Origin: a virus
Direction: 5' to 3' (one strand)
Virus record (IMG/VR): IMGVR_UViG_3300027796_000286
Coordinates: 1 to 25,614 of that record
Length of the DNA: 25,614 nt
A model generated the notes under the pieces. It was not told the origin of the DNA. It saw nothing but the letters and a program-made list of their open reading frames with translations, and made no database searches. The translations under genes were made by a program, and so were the position numbers. How positions within the stretch are numbered: the stretch's first letter is position 1; the number at the start of each line of letters is the position of its first letter. Of this stretch, positions 7,928 to 15,055 are shown piece after piece.

Positions 7928-10345
7928 CTAACGGGCGGTCGCCGGGGTCACACGCTTGGCACCCAGGGGATGGGCGGCCCAGGCGGCGGTGATGTAGGTC
8001 CCGCCGTTGGTGTTCATGGAGGTAAGAGTGTTGCGCAGCTTCACACCATCACACAGCAAATCGACGGCATTGACCGACTTGGAGTTCTCCTGCCCATTCG
8101 AGTTCGCCCACAATTGACGAACCGCCGGGTTAGACGGGGACCGGGCAAGATCGTAAACAGTCCAATCGCTCGACGTGTTCGTCTGCTTGAACATCACTTC
8201 ACCGGGGGTGAACCCCAGCCAATCGAACGGACCATCCTCCGCCCCGTTACCCGTATACGCCCCGAACTTGCTGAAGCCCGGCACTTCGGACCAGATGTAG
8301 AAAACGGCTTTGGTCGAGGGATTTTTCCAGGACGATCCAAGCGTGATCTGCGTCGCGGTCGGCGCGGTGTTGTTCCACATATTGGTGTAAGTCGTAGCTC
8401 CGTCCGTCGAGTTGAGTTTCAGATAGGAACCCGAGCCGACGCTGGCGTGATAGGCATACCAATGGTCGGAAAGATTGCGAATTTTCCCGACAAAAAACTT
8501 CGGAGCCACACCGTTGTTGTGCAAAACGGTCTGCGTCGAAACGTCTGCGGTATCCAGCAAAACGATATCGAACCCCGCCTCGGGCGCCACCCGCCACGCC
8601 TCGACCAGATAGGTTCCGGCGGCAAACGAGGACCCAAGAGTGCACATTCCGGAAGAATTGATCGACGACAACCGTTGCGTCTGTCCGGTCAGTTCCAAAT
8701 CCAATTTGTCACTGAACAGCGCCTTATCGATTCCCCGCACGGTATCGATCCAGTTCCAGCTCGAACCGGCGGCCAGGCCCTTGATCCGGAACAGCGTATG
8801 CGAGCCGCCATTGGCCGGGTCCGGGTTCCAGCCCAGGGTAAAGGTGCTGCTGGTACCGTTGTGCGTCACCGACTGGCAGGCATAATACTTGCCCGGCTGC
8901 TTCGCCGCCGCGCTGACCGGTGTCGGCAGGTTGGCGGTGCACAGGGGCTTGAAGCCAGAGGGGGGGACATAGCCGCGCTGGCCAAAATCAACCGTGATCG
9001 TGGCGAGCGCCGATGCAGCAGTGGCTTCCACCCATGGCCAGAACGATTGCCCGGTCAGCCCGGTGAAGGTGGGATTAGTCCCCGCCACGGGATCGCCGCT
9101 ACCCTGCCACGTTGTCATAGAGCCGTTATAAATCCCAACCCAAGCATTGCCGCTGGTCGCATCAAACGCAATATCAATGGCCTGCCCAACAGAAACAGTG
9201 GAGCCAAACACCGCGCCAGCCCCCGCGCTGTAACGCTTGCCCGTATCCTCATAAACATACACCGATGAACTTCCGGCTAGGGAGGTTCCTGTTGGCGTGA
9301 AGTCGGACTTCGCCAAACCGACAGCGACGCCGGTAGCGCTGCGGCTGGTGATCATGGCGCGATACGCATACTTGCCGGTAGTCGGAAACGGCATGGTAGC
9401 GAGGCTAGAATAATTGGAGACCGCCCCAGCAGACGAACCACCCGTAGTCACCGCCAAGTTTCCGGCTGAAAGCGTTAGGCCGGTATTGTGCGGGGACAGC
9501 GGATTCAGCGTCGCATACACGTTGGTCGGGCTGTCCTTCAGCACGTCGGTGGCGGCAAAGCCGGTCGGCGTCCAGTGATTGCCCTTGCCGCTGTAATCGG
9601 TGCCCAGGCTGGCGCTGCTCCACGGTTTGCCCAGATAGAAGCCGTTGGTGCCGAAATCCACGTTCTGCACCGACTTGGGCCGCCAGGATTTGGTCGTGGG
9701 GTCCAGAGTTCCGAAACTATCCGGTCCAACCCCCGCACCGTCGATCAGATAAAAATCGGCAAGCTGCCCATCACAGAAGCTGCCATTTGCGTCGATATCA
9801 GTCTGGTTCACCCAGCCCTGATCCCAATACCGTCCAACGAACTGCCGAATATTCGCCTTATTGACATCGGTGTCGTGTCTCCCATTCGAGATGACACCAC
9901 CGCTCTGGAATGCGGTTTCACGCACGCCATTGATATAAATACGGACCCGATCTTCCTCCACCGAATTGGCCAAATCGACGTTGACCACAAGGTGATACCA
10001 CGCACTGGGATCGGAGCACCGACGCACAGTGGTACGGACGAAGTAAACGGGGGGATTATCGCCCCATCCATGACAGGCCGCGTTGATACTCCCGTTGACA
10101 TCAACTCTGATTTTGAAGATGTGTCCGTAATCTGCTGCTTGGCGGCTGTCCCGATAGGTGGAAAACAGGTACATATCTTTCTGTATGGCCCCACGCCGGA
10201 ACCACTGGGAAACGGTGAACAACTTGCTGTTTCCCGGCACACTCGGCGTCCGGCTGAGATACTGCCCCCCTCGGAACAGCAGTGAGTTTTCGATGGAATA
10301 GGCGGCCTTGCGGCCGCCTCCCAACATCATGGTGTCGCTGAGCAT
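7928..10345 (-). CDS. Distal tail-fibre protein of module 2, LamG/SPRY-type, 805 aa
   Basis: Paralogue of the 754-aa module-3 protein, with the same order of parts. The N-terminal start is LLFRGGQYLSRTPSVPGNSK. A LamG-like jelly roll follows (VRIYINGVRETAFQSGGV), then TDYSGKGNHWTPTGF and SPTNVYATLNPL. Next is a SPRY-like domain (SGNAWVGIYNGSMTTWQGSG), and the C-terminal domain has YTGNGAEDGPFDWLGFTPGE and NGGTYITAAWAAHPLGAK. It probably binds the host surface receptor. The ATG at 10345 has GGAGG nine bases upstream and starts just after the module-2 adaptor's TGA, so the pair is coupled. Parts of the gene (about 8000-8700 and 9700-10250) look clearly AT-richer than the operon, suggesting acquisition from another phage. 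The family call rests on motifs only. Confidence 0.8.
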   Translation of the reverse strand: MLSDTMMLGGGRKAAYSIENSLLFRGGQYLSRTPSVPGNSKLFTVSQWFRRGAIQKDMYLFSTYRDSRQAADYGHIFKIRVDVNGSINAACHGWGDNPPVYFVRTTVRRCSDPSAWYHLVVNVDLANSVEEDRVRIYINGVRETAFQSGGVISNGRHDTDVNKANIRQFVGRYWDQGWVNQTDIDANGSFCDGQLADFYLIDGAGVGPDSFGTLDPTTKSWRPKSVQNVDFGTNGFYLGKPWSSASLGTDYSGKGNHWTPTGFAATDVLKDSPTNVYATLNPLSPHNTGLTLSAGNLAVTTGGSSAGAVSNYSSLATMPFPTTGKYAYRAMITSRSATGVAVGLAKSDFTPTGTSLAGSSSVYVYEDTGKRYSAGAGAVFGSTVSVGQAIDIAFDATSGNAWVGIYNGSMTTWQGSGDPVAGTNPTFTGLTGQSFWPWVEATAASALATITVDFGQRGYVPPSGFKPLCTANLPTPVSAAAKQPGKYYACQSVTHNGTSSTFTLGWNPDPANGGSHTLFRIKGLAAGSSWNWIDTVRGIDKALFSDKLDLELTGQTQRLSSINSSGMCTLGSSFAAGTYLVEAWRVAPEAGFDIVLLDTADVSTQTVLHNNGVAPKFFVGKIRNLSDHWYAYHASVGSGSYLKLNSTDGATTYTNMWNNTAPTATQITLGSSWKNPSTKAVFYIWSEVPGFSKFGAYTGNGAEDGPFDWLGFTPGEVMFKQTNTSSDWTVYDLARSPSNPAVRQLWANSNGQENSKSVNAVDLLCDGVKLRNTLTSMNTNGGTYITAAWAAHPLGAKRVTPATAR
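9498..9529. repeat. 32-nt exact repeat shared with the paralogous fibre gene (copy 2)
   Basis: Identical to 3574-3605 and in the same reading frame, at the junction between the LamG-like and SPRY-like parts of the 805-aa protein. Confidence 0.85.
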
Positions 10346-10348
10346 GGA

Positions 10349-11731
10349 TCAGGCCTCCACGTCGTTATAGGCGTATTCGATGCGGCTGGTGCTGCGGACG
10401 TGATAGTCGATGCGGCCATAGCCGGTGATGTCCGACGGCGAGCCGGTCTCGCCCACGCGCTTCCATAGGGTGCCCATATTGGTGATGGCATGGCCGTTCG
10501 GGACGATGCCGATGGTGCCCTTCTGGCCGACCACGCCGGTCAGAACCGGATTGGCGAAGGTGATGTCGGCAGTCAGGGTCAGGTCGAAATTCTGGGCCTG
10601 GGTGAAGTCCAGCACCACCGAACCGCCGGCCTCGACGGCCTGCACGGCCTGGGAACGCTGCGGCTTCTGCCAGTCCTGGGCGACAGTCAGATAGGCGACG
10701 TTGTCCAGGCCCAGATTGTGGCGGGCCAGCGGGGCATCCACGTCCGACAGGTTGTTGACCTTCAGCACCGCACCGGCGGACAGGGTGCCAAGCGACGCGG
10801 TCAGGGTGGCGATGGCGTTGTTCAGCGAGGTCTCGGCCGCGGCGATGGCGTCGGTCACGCCCAGATTGGCACGGGCGAGAGCCTTGTCGGCCACGTCCGA
10901 CAGATTGGCCGCCTTGAGCAGGGCGGTGTCCGACAGGGTATCCAACGACGCCTGAACGGCGGCGATGGCGGTGTTCAGCGACGTCTCGGCCGTGGCGATG
11001 GCGGCGGTCACGCCCAGATTGGCACGGGCGAGATCCTTGTCGGCCACGTCCGACAGGTTGGCCGCCTTGAGCAGGGCGCTGTCCGCCAGGGCGTTCAACG
11101 AGGCCTGAACGGCGGCGATGGCAGTGGTCACGCCCAGATTGGCGCGGGCGACTTCCTTGTCGGCCACATCCGATAGGTTGGCGGTTTTCAGCAGGGCGCG
11201 ATCCGACAGCGAGGCCAGCGAGGCGTTCAGCGCGGTGACGGCGTTGGTCAGCGAGGTTTCGATGGTCGCGACGACCGCGCTGATCCCCAGGTTGTTGCGG
11301 GCGGCGGCCTTGTCGGCCACATCGGACAGATTGCCCGCCTTGGACAGATACAGGCCGTCGGCCACCGTCTGATTGAAGGTGTTGAGGCCGCTGTCGATGC
11401 GCAGCTTCTGCACGCCGCCGTCCTGGGTCTCGGTGGTCAGGGTGACATTGGCGCCCGCCACCAGCTTGTCGGCAAGATGGCCGAAGGTGGAATCGTCCAC
11501 GGTGACCGAGACGCCACCGCGATAGCGCAGCGACACCTGCTCGCCGCTCGCGGGCGGGGCGTCGAACACCACCTTGCCGCCTTCGGGGCAGGCGGCGCCG
11601 ACGATGTTGAAGCCCTCGGCGCGGATGGCGCCGCCGACACGCACTTCCAGGGCGGTTTTGGCCGGGATGAAGAACGGGAACGAGAACGAGACGGTTTCGC
11701 CGTCGCCGCTGTGATTGATCTTGCTGGTCAT
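10349..11731 (-). CDS. Tail-fibre adaptor of module 2 with five NLSDV repeats, 460 aa
   Basis: Residues 1-112 form a T7 gp17-like tail-attachment domain (GDGETVSFSFPFFIPAK, then GGKVVFDAPPASGEQVSLRY, then GHLADKLVAGANVTL), closely resembling the module-3 adaptor. Residues 130-342 hold five phage fibre repeats with NLSDV at positions 134, 185, 225, 276 and 327, each followed by A(R)..NLG and an Ala-rich helical stretch, likely a trimeric shaft. The C-terminal part (NFDLTLTADITFANPVLTGV, then GTIGIVPNGHAITNMGTLWK) is the same beta domain as in the module-3 adaptor. The ATG at 11731 follows AAAGGA; the frame is open further upstream but crosses the hairpin at 11752-11778. It probably links the 805-aa receptor-binding protein to the tail. 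Confidence 0.85.
   Translation of the reverse strand: MTSKINHSGDGETVSFSFPFFIPAKTALEVRVGGAIRAEGFNIVGAACPEGGKVVFDAPPASGEQVSLRYRGGVSVTVDDSTFGHLADKLVAGANVTLTTETQDGGVQKLRIDSGLNTFNQTVADGLYLSKAGNLSDVADKAAARNNLGISAVVATIETSLTNAVTALNASLASLSDRALLKTANLSDVADKEVARANLGVTTAIAAVQASLNALADSALLKAANLSDVADKDLARANLGVTAAIATAETSLNTAIAAVQASLDTLSDTALLKAANLSDVADKALARANLGVTDAIAAAETSLNNAIATLTASLGTLSAGAVLKVNNLSDVDAPLARHNLGLDNVAYLTVAQDWQKPQRSQAVQAVEAGGSVVLDFTQAQNFDLTLTADITFANPVLTGVVGQKGTIGIVPNGHAITNMGTLWKRVGETGSPSDITGYGRIDYHVRSTSRIEYAYNDVEA
10706..11344 (-). repeat. Five diverged tandem fibre repeats in the module-2 adaptor gene
   Basis: Repeat units begin at NLSDV residues 134, 185, 225, 276 and 327. The spacings are 51, 40, 51 and 51 codons, so one unit is 11 codons short. 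Long near-identical DNA blocks recur between units, which would favour recombination within the gene. Confidence 0.85.
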
Positions 11732-11751
11732 ACTGTGTCCTTTCACGAAAA

Positions 11752-11778
11752 AAGCCGCCGGAACCATTCCGGCGGCTT
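11752..11778 (-). terminator. Terminator-like hairpin between module 1 and module 2
   Basis: A 12-bp stem (11752-11763 with 11767-11778, loop CCA) is followed on the minus strand by a T-rich run (complement of the A run 11748-11753, which overlaps the stem base). It separates the 101-aa gene of fibre module 1 from the module-2 adaptor. Confidence 0.7.
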
Positions 11779-11805
11779 GGAAAAACGGGGATCGGGCGAC
11801 AAGGA

Positions 11806-12111
11806 TCAGTCTTCGTCCTCGTCGTCCTGAAGATGACCGAGGGCGCGGCGGGCCTGCCCCAGCAGATCCTCCAGCCCGTCCTCGGCGGGTTCGGCGGGCA
11901 CGGTCGGGCCATCGGCCCACCGCACCAGCTTCACCAGGGTCTCCACATGGGCCAGGGCCGCCTTGGCCGCCGCGTGCCAGGCGGCAAAACCCTTGGCATC
12001 GGTGGGCGGTTCCTCGGCGGAGAAGCGGTGGTAGCCGTCCAGGGCGGCATGCACACGCGGCGACAATTGCGTCCGAACCGCCACGCGCAGGGCGTCCGTT
12101 TCCTCGGACAT
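11806..12111 (-). CDS. Small helical acidic-tailed phage protein, unknown function, 101 aa
   Basis: I do not recognise this protein with confidence. It appears mostly helical (AAWHAAAKAALAHVETLVKL), with a Pro-rich hinge (PTVPAEPAED) and a very acidic C-terminus (DDEDED). There is no signal peptide or membrane segment. The ATG at 12111 has GGGGAAGG just upstream, eleven bases after the preceding gene's stop. It is the last gene of fibre module 1, before a terminator hairpin. Possible roles are fibre assembly chaperone for the RCC1-like protein or, less likely, the missing small terminase subunit; neither can be shown here. Confidence 0.65.
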   Translation of the reverse strand: MSEETDALRVAVRTQLSPRVHAALDGYHRFSAEEPPTDAKGFAAWHAAAKAALAHVETLVKLVRWADGPTVPAEPAEDGLEDLLGQARRALGHLQDDEDED

Positions 12112-12122
12112 GCCCTTCCCCG

Positions 12123-12482
12123 CTACAGCACGCCCAAGGCGGCCTTGGCCGCGCGGGCCTCGTCCACACATTGGGCGACATAGGCCAGCACCTCGGCATC
12201 GCCGGTCCGCAGGGCGCTCAGTTCGTCCTCGACCGAGTAACGCTCGCGGATGCGGATCTGGCAGGCGCGATCGATCTCGCGGACGGCGATCAGCGCACGG
12301 CGCACGCCGTCCGCCAAGCGCTCGGAATGCACCCGCAGCCCGGCGGCGACCGGAACCGCCATGCCGTCGGGCAGCGACAGATACCGCCGTCCCTCCACAT
12401 CACCGAGATGCAGGGGAAAGGCCGGAGCCTCGGTGGGGAAGGCGACAGGGGTTTCGATGGGAAAGGAAATCAGGGTCGGCAT
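12123..12482 (-). CDS. Putative tail-fibre accessory or assembly protein, 119 aa
   Basis: The N-terminal 50 residues are Pro-rich and non-helical (SFPIETPVAFPTEAPAFPLH). The C-terminal 70 residues look helical and charged (RYSVEDELSALRTGDAEV, then VDEARAAKAALGVL), a layout similar to some tail-fibre assembly proteins. The start at 12482 (ATG) has GAGG upstream and lies 13 bases after the stop of the RCC1-like fibre gene. An upstream in-frame ATG at 12575 would overlap that gene by about 80 bases and lacks support. The assembly role is inferred from position and layout; the family was not recognised. Confidence 0.6.
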   Translation of the reverse strand: MPTLISFPIETPVAFPTEAPAFPLHLGDVEGRRYLSLPDGMAVPVAAGLRVHSERLADGVRRALIAVREIDRACQIRIRERYSVEDELSALRTGDAEVLAYVAQCVDEARAAKAALGVL

Positions 12483-12495
12483 TTCACACCTCGCG

Positions 12496-14208
12496 TCAGA
12501 ACAGGACTTCGCACAACCGGGCTTCCAGGTGCGGATTGCCGCTTTGGTTGCCCAGGCTGTAATTGGAATTTTCACCGGCCGCCCAGACCCGGCCGTCGGC
12601 GGTCAGCACCCACAACCTGCCGGACGAGCTGTAGCCCCCGGTGGTGTAATCGACGATACCCATGGTCGCGGTGCCGCCCGCCCCCGCCAGAGGCGTGAAG
12701 CGGCTGCGGGAAGAGGCATCGCCAACCCCCAACTGGCCGTAACCGTTGTAACCGGCTCCCCACAGGCGGCCGTCACTGTCCTGCATCACCGCGAAGACAT
12801 AGCTGTTGGCGCCGCATTGGCCGCCACCAGCCTTGACCCGCACCACCTTGCCGTCGAAGGATTGGCCCAACACCTGAACCGGCACCGTGCGGTTGACGGT
12901 ATCGCCCAGCCCCAACTGGCCGTAGCCGTTGTAGCCGCAAGCCCACAGCCGCCCCTTGGTATCGACGATCCACAGGCTGTCGTAATAGCCGCCGAACAAT
13001 TCCACATCGGCAGGGGTAAAGGCGGCGGTTTCCAGCTTGACGAAGGCTGGCCGCATCGTGGTGTCACCCAGGCCCAGCGCCCCCTGGCCGTTCCAGCCGC
13101 ACACGTACAGCCCGCCGTCGCTGGTCAGAACCACGGCATCACCCACATAGGTGGAACTGTAATTGCCGGCGGTGCAGGCCACCTTGACCACCTTGGTGAT
13201 ATTGGGCACCAGGGTCGGGGCCAGACGGGTGACGGTATCGCCCAGGCCAAGCTGCCCAGTGCCGTTGTAACCCCAGACGTACAGGCGGCCGGTTTCGTCC
13301 ACGGCATAGACCGAGCACATGTCCTGGGCGCTGGCGTACAGCTTGGTGATGCCGGTGATGGTGCCGCAGCGCACCGGCACCGAGCTGTTGGCGGTGGTGC
13401 CGTTGCCCAACTGGCCGTAGGCATTGTAGCCGCAGCCATAGACCCGGCCATCGGTGGTACGGAAGAACACAGCACCGGCGGAAACGGAATTGCCGCCTTC
13501 CCGCGAAACCACGATCTCGGCGATGGAGATGCCCTGCTGTACGAACCAATTGATCTGGGTGGCCACCGCCCGGTTGACGCTGTCGCCCTGGCCCAACTGG
13601 CCGTAGGCGTTGCCGCCCCAGGCATAGACACGCCCCGCGCTGTCGAGAGCGTAGGAACTGTGGTAGCAACTGGCGACCTGCTCCAGGGGCAGGACCGGCG
13701 GATTAACGGGATCGAAGGCCACCGTCTGCGGATTGGCCAGATGGTTGTTCCCGTAATCGCCCGCCGACAGAACCGTGGACGCGCCCCACATCTTGACGGA
13801 ACCGTCGGTCATGATCACCGGCAGCGCGCCATAGGACACCGAACTTCCCAGCGGGTTGTAGGCCAGCTTCCGCACACCGGCGCCAACGCGCGACGGCGAC
13901 GACAGCCAGACGGGCAGATCGTCGCGCACGCCGAGAAGCTGACCGGACTTGCCCACCGGCACGCTTTGCACATCGGAACCGTCGAACGTCAGCAGGTCGC
14001 CCTTGCGCGCATAGGCGGACAGGGTGCCACGCGCCGTCACCAGCCACTTTTCGGGATGGCTGGCCGGGCTTTCCCCGGCGGCGGCGGCGGTCAGGCAGCG
14101 ATAGGTGCTGCCCTGGAACGTCACCACGTCACGCGGCGCGTAACTGGCGAGGTCGGAGAACAGGCCGCGTTCGGCATAGCCGAGGCGGCCCAAGGTCACA
14201 TCGATCAT
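12496..14208 (-). CDS. Distal tail protein of module 1: CBM-like N-terminus plus RCC1-like beta-propeller, 570 aa
   Basis: About residues 20-60 (YAPRDVVTFQGSTYRCLTAA, then PEKWLV) look like a small carbohydrate-binding module of the CBM5/12 type. From about residue 134 there are RCC1 repeats: clear units begin at residues 192, 254, 307, 365, 419, 480 and 539. Examples are GRVYAWGGNAYGQLGQGD, GRLYVWGYNGTGQLGLGD and GRLWACGYNGYGQLGLGD. A degenerate unit sits at 134-142. Seven clear blades suit a closed seven-bladed propeller. Such a propeller at a fibre tip would be a surface-binding head. The ATG at 14208 follows AAGGGA and starts 14 bases after the adaptor's stop. The protein lacks the LamG/SPRY parts found in the other two modules, so module 1 should recognise a different surface structure. 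Confidence 0.85.
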   Translation of the reverse strand: MIDVTLGRLGYAERGLFSDLASYAPRDVVTFQGSTYRCLTAAAAGESPASHPEKWLVTARGTLSAYARKGDLLTFDGSDVQSVPVGKSGQLLGVRDDLPVWLSSPSRVGAGVRKLAYNPLGSSVSYGALPVIMTDGSVKMWGASTVLSAGDYGNNHLANPQTVAFDPVNPPVLPLEQVASCYHSSYALDSAGRVYAWGGNAYGQLGQGDSVNRAVATQINWFVQQGISIAEIVVSREGGNSVSAGAVFFRTTDGRVYGCGYNAYGQLGNGTTANSSVPVRCGTITGITKLYASAQDMCSVYAVDETGRLYVWGYNGTGQLGLGDTVTRLAPTLVPNITKVVKVACTAGNYSSTYVGDAVVLTSDGGLYVCGWNGQGALGLGDTTMRPAFVKLETAAFTPADVELFGGYYDSLWIVDTKGRLWACGYNGYGQLGLGDTVNRTVPVQVLGQSFDGKVVRVKAGGGQCGANSYVFAVMQDSDGRLWGAGYNGYGQLGVGDASSRSRFTPLAGAGGTATMGIVDYTTGGYSSSGRLWVLTADGRVWAAGENSNYSLGNQSGNPHLEARLCEVLF

Positions 14209-14222
14209 GGCAAGGTTTCCCT

Positions 14223-15041
14223 TCAGGCGTTGAGGTGAAGATGCAGGGTGGTGTCGTCGTCCAGGACCAGTTCGGCCCCGCTGGGCAACATGGTCACGGC
14301 GTCGAAGGCCGTGGGATCGACCGGCCCGTCTTCCACCAGGGACAGGCGCAAGGTGTCGGTCGCCGGATCGAAACGCAGCCCCGCCAGCCGGTAACTGATC
14401 CCCAGGGCGTCCTGGGCCAGCCGAGCGAAGTCGCGGGCCGCCGCCGACTGGCTGATAGCCTCGGCCTGGGCGGCGGTGGCGGCGGCAGCATCGCTTTCCA
14501 CCTGCCGGGACAGTGCCTGAACCACGGCGACGGCGTTCTCGACCACCACCACGGCATCGGGATCGACCGTGCTGTTGACCAGCCCGCTGCCATCGTCGTT
14601 CCATTTCAGCGCCCGCCCCGCCTGGGGCTCGGGCAGGCTGAGATCGGCGGTGGCGCGGCTGGTGAGCGGCCGTTTCAGGCAGCGCGACACGTCGTCAGCC
14701 ACCTGCTGTACCGCCGCCACCTGGTAATCCAGTTCGTCGTTCAGGGTCTTGGCACGGATGATGCCGTCCGCCTGGAAATCGCTGGTGCGTTCCAGCGCCA
14801 CGCGGCGGCGCAATGTCAGGCTGCTGCCCTGGGGCGGTGGCACCGCGAACAGCACGCTGCCGCCGCCCGAGATGCCCGCCCCCGAAACCGCGAAGCCGCC
14901 ATTCACCCGGATGCCGTCCTGCCAGACCTCAAGGTCGGTGGCGCGGAACACCACGAACGGAAAGATGAAGGCGGCCTGGACGCCGTCGCAGACATATTGG
15001 ATGCGCGGCGCCACGTCGTTGATCTGTAGATGTTCGGTCAC
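14223..15041 (-). CDS. Tail-fibre adaptor of module 1, T7 gp17-like N-terminus, 272 aa
   Basis: This is the most T7-like of the three adaptors. It has YVCDGVQAAFIFPFVVFRAT, then GSVLFAVPPPQGSSLTLRRR, then DGIIRAKTLNDELDYQVAAV leading into QQVADDVSRCLK, the standard end of the gp17 attachment domain. An Ala-rich coiled coil follows at about 170-215 (SRQVESDAAAATAAQAEA), then a short C-terminal beta region. There are no shaft repeats, so it is shorter than the other two. The start is GTG at 15041 with GGGAG eight bases upstream; that site overlaps the end of the tail tubular B gene. It sits directly after tail tubular B, where the sole fibre gene lies in simple T7-like genomes, so module 1 is probably the ancestral one. 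Confidence 0.85.
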   Translation of the reverse strand: MTEHLQINDVAPRIQYVCDGVQAAFIFPFVVFRATDLEVWQDGIRVNGGFAVSGAGISGGGSVLFAVPPPQGSSLTLRRRVALERTSDFQADGIIRAKTLNDELDYQVAAVQQVADDVSRCLKRPLTSRATADLSLPEPQAGRALKWNDDGSGLVNSTVDPDAVVVVENAVAVVQALSRQVESDAAAATAAQAEAISQSAAARDFARLAQDALGISYRLAGLRFDPATDTLRLSLVEDGPVDPTAFDAVTMLPSGAELVLDDDTTLHLHLNA

Positions 15042-15055
15042 GATATGTTCTCCCG

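Noticed and set aside
2124-10345. Diversity-generating retroelement acting on the fibre C-termini
   Set aside because: No reverse transcriptase and no template repeat are visible, and the C-terminal paralogy lacks an adenine-specific substitution pattern on inspection.
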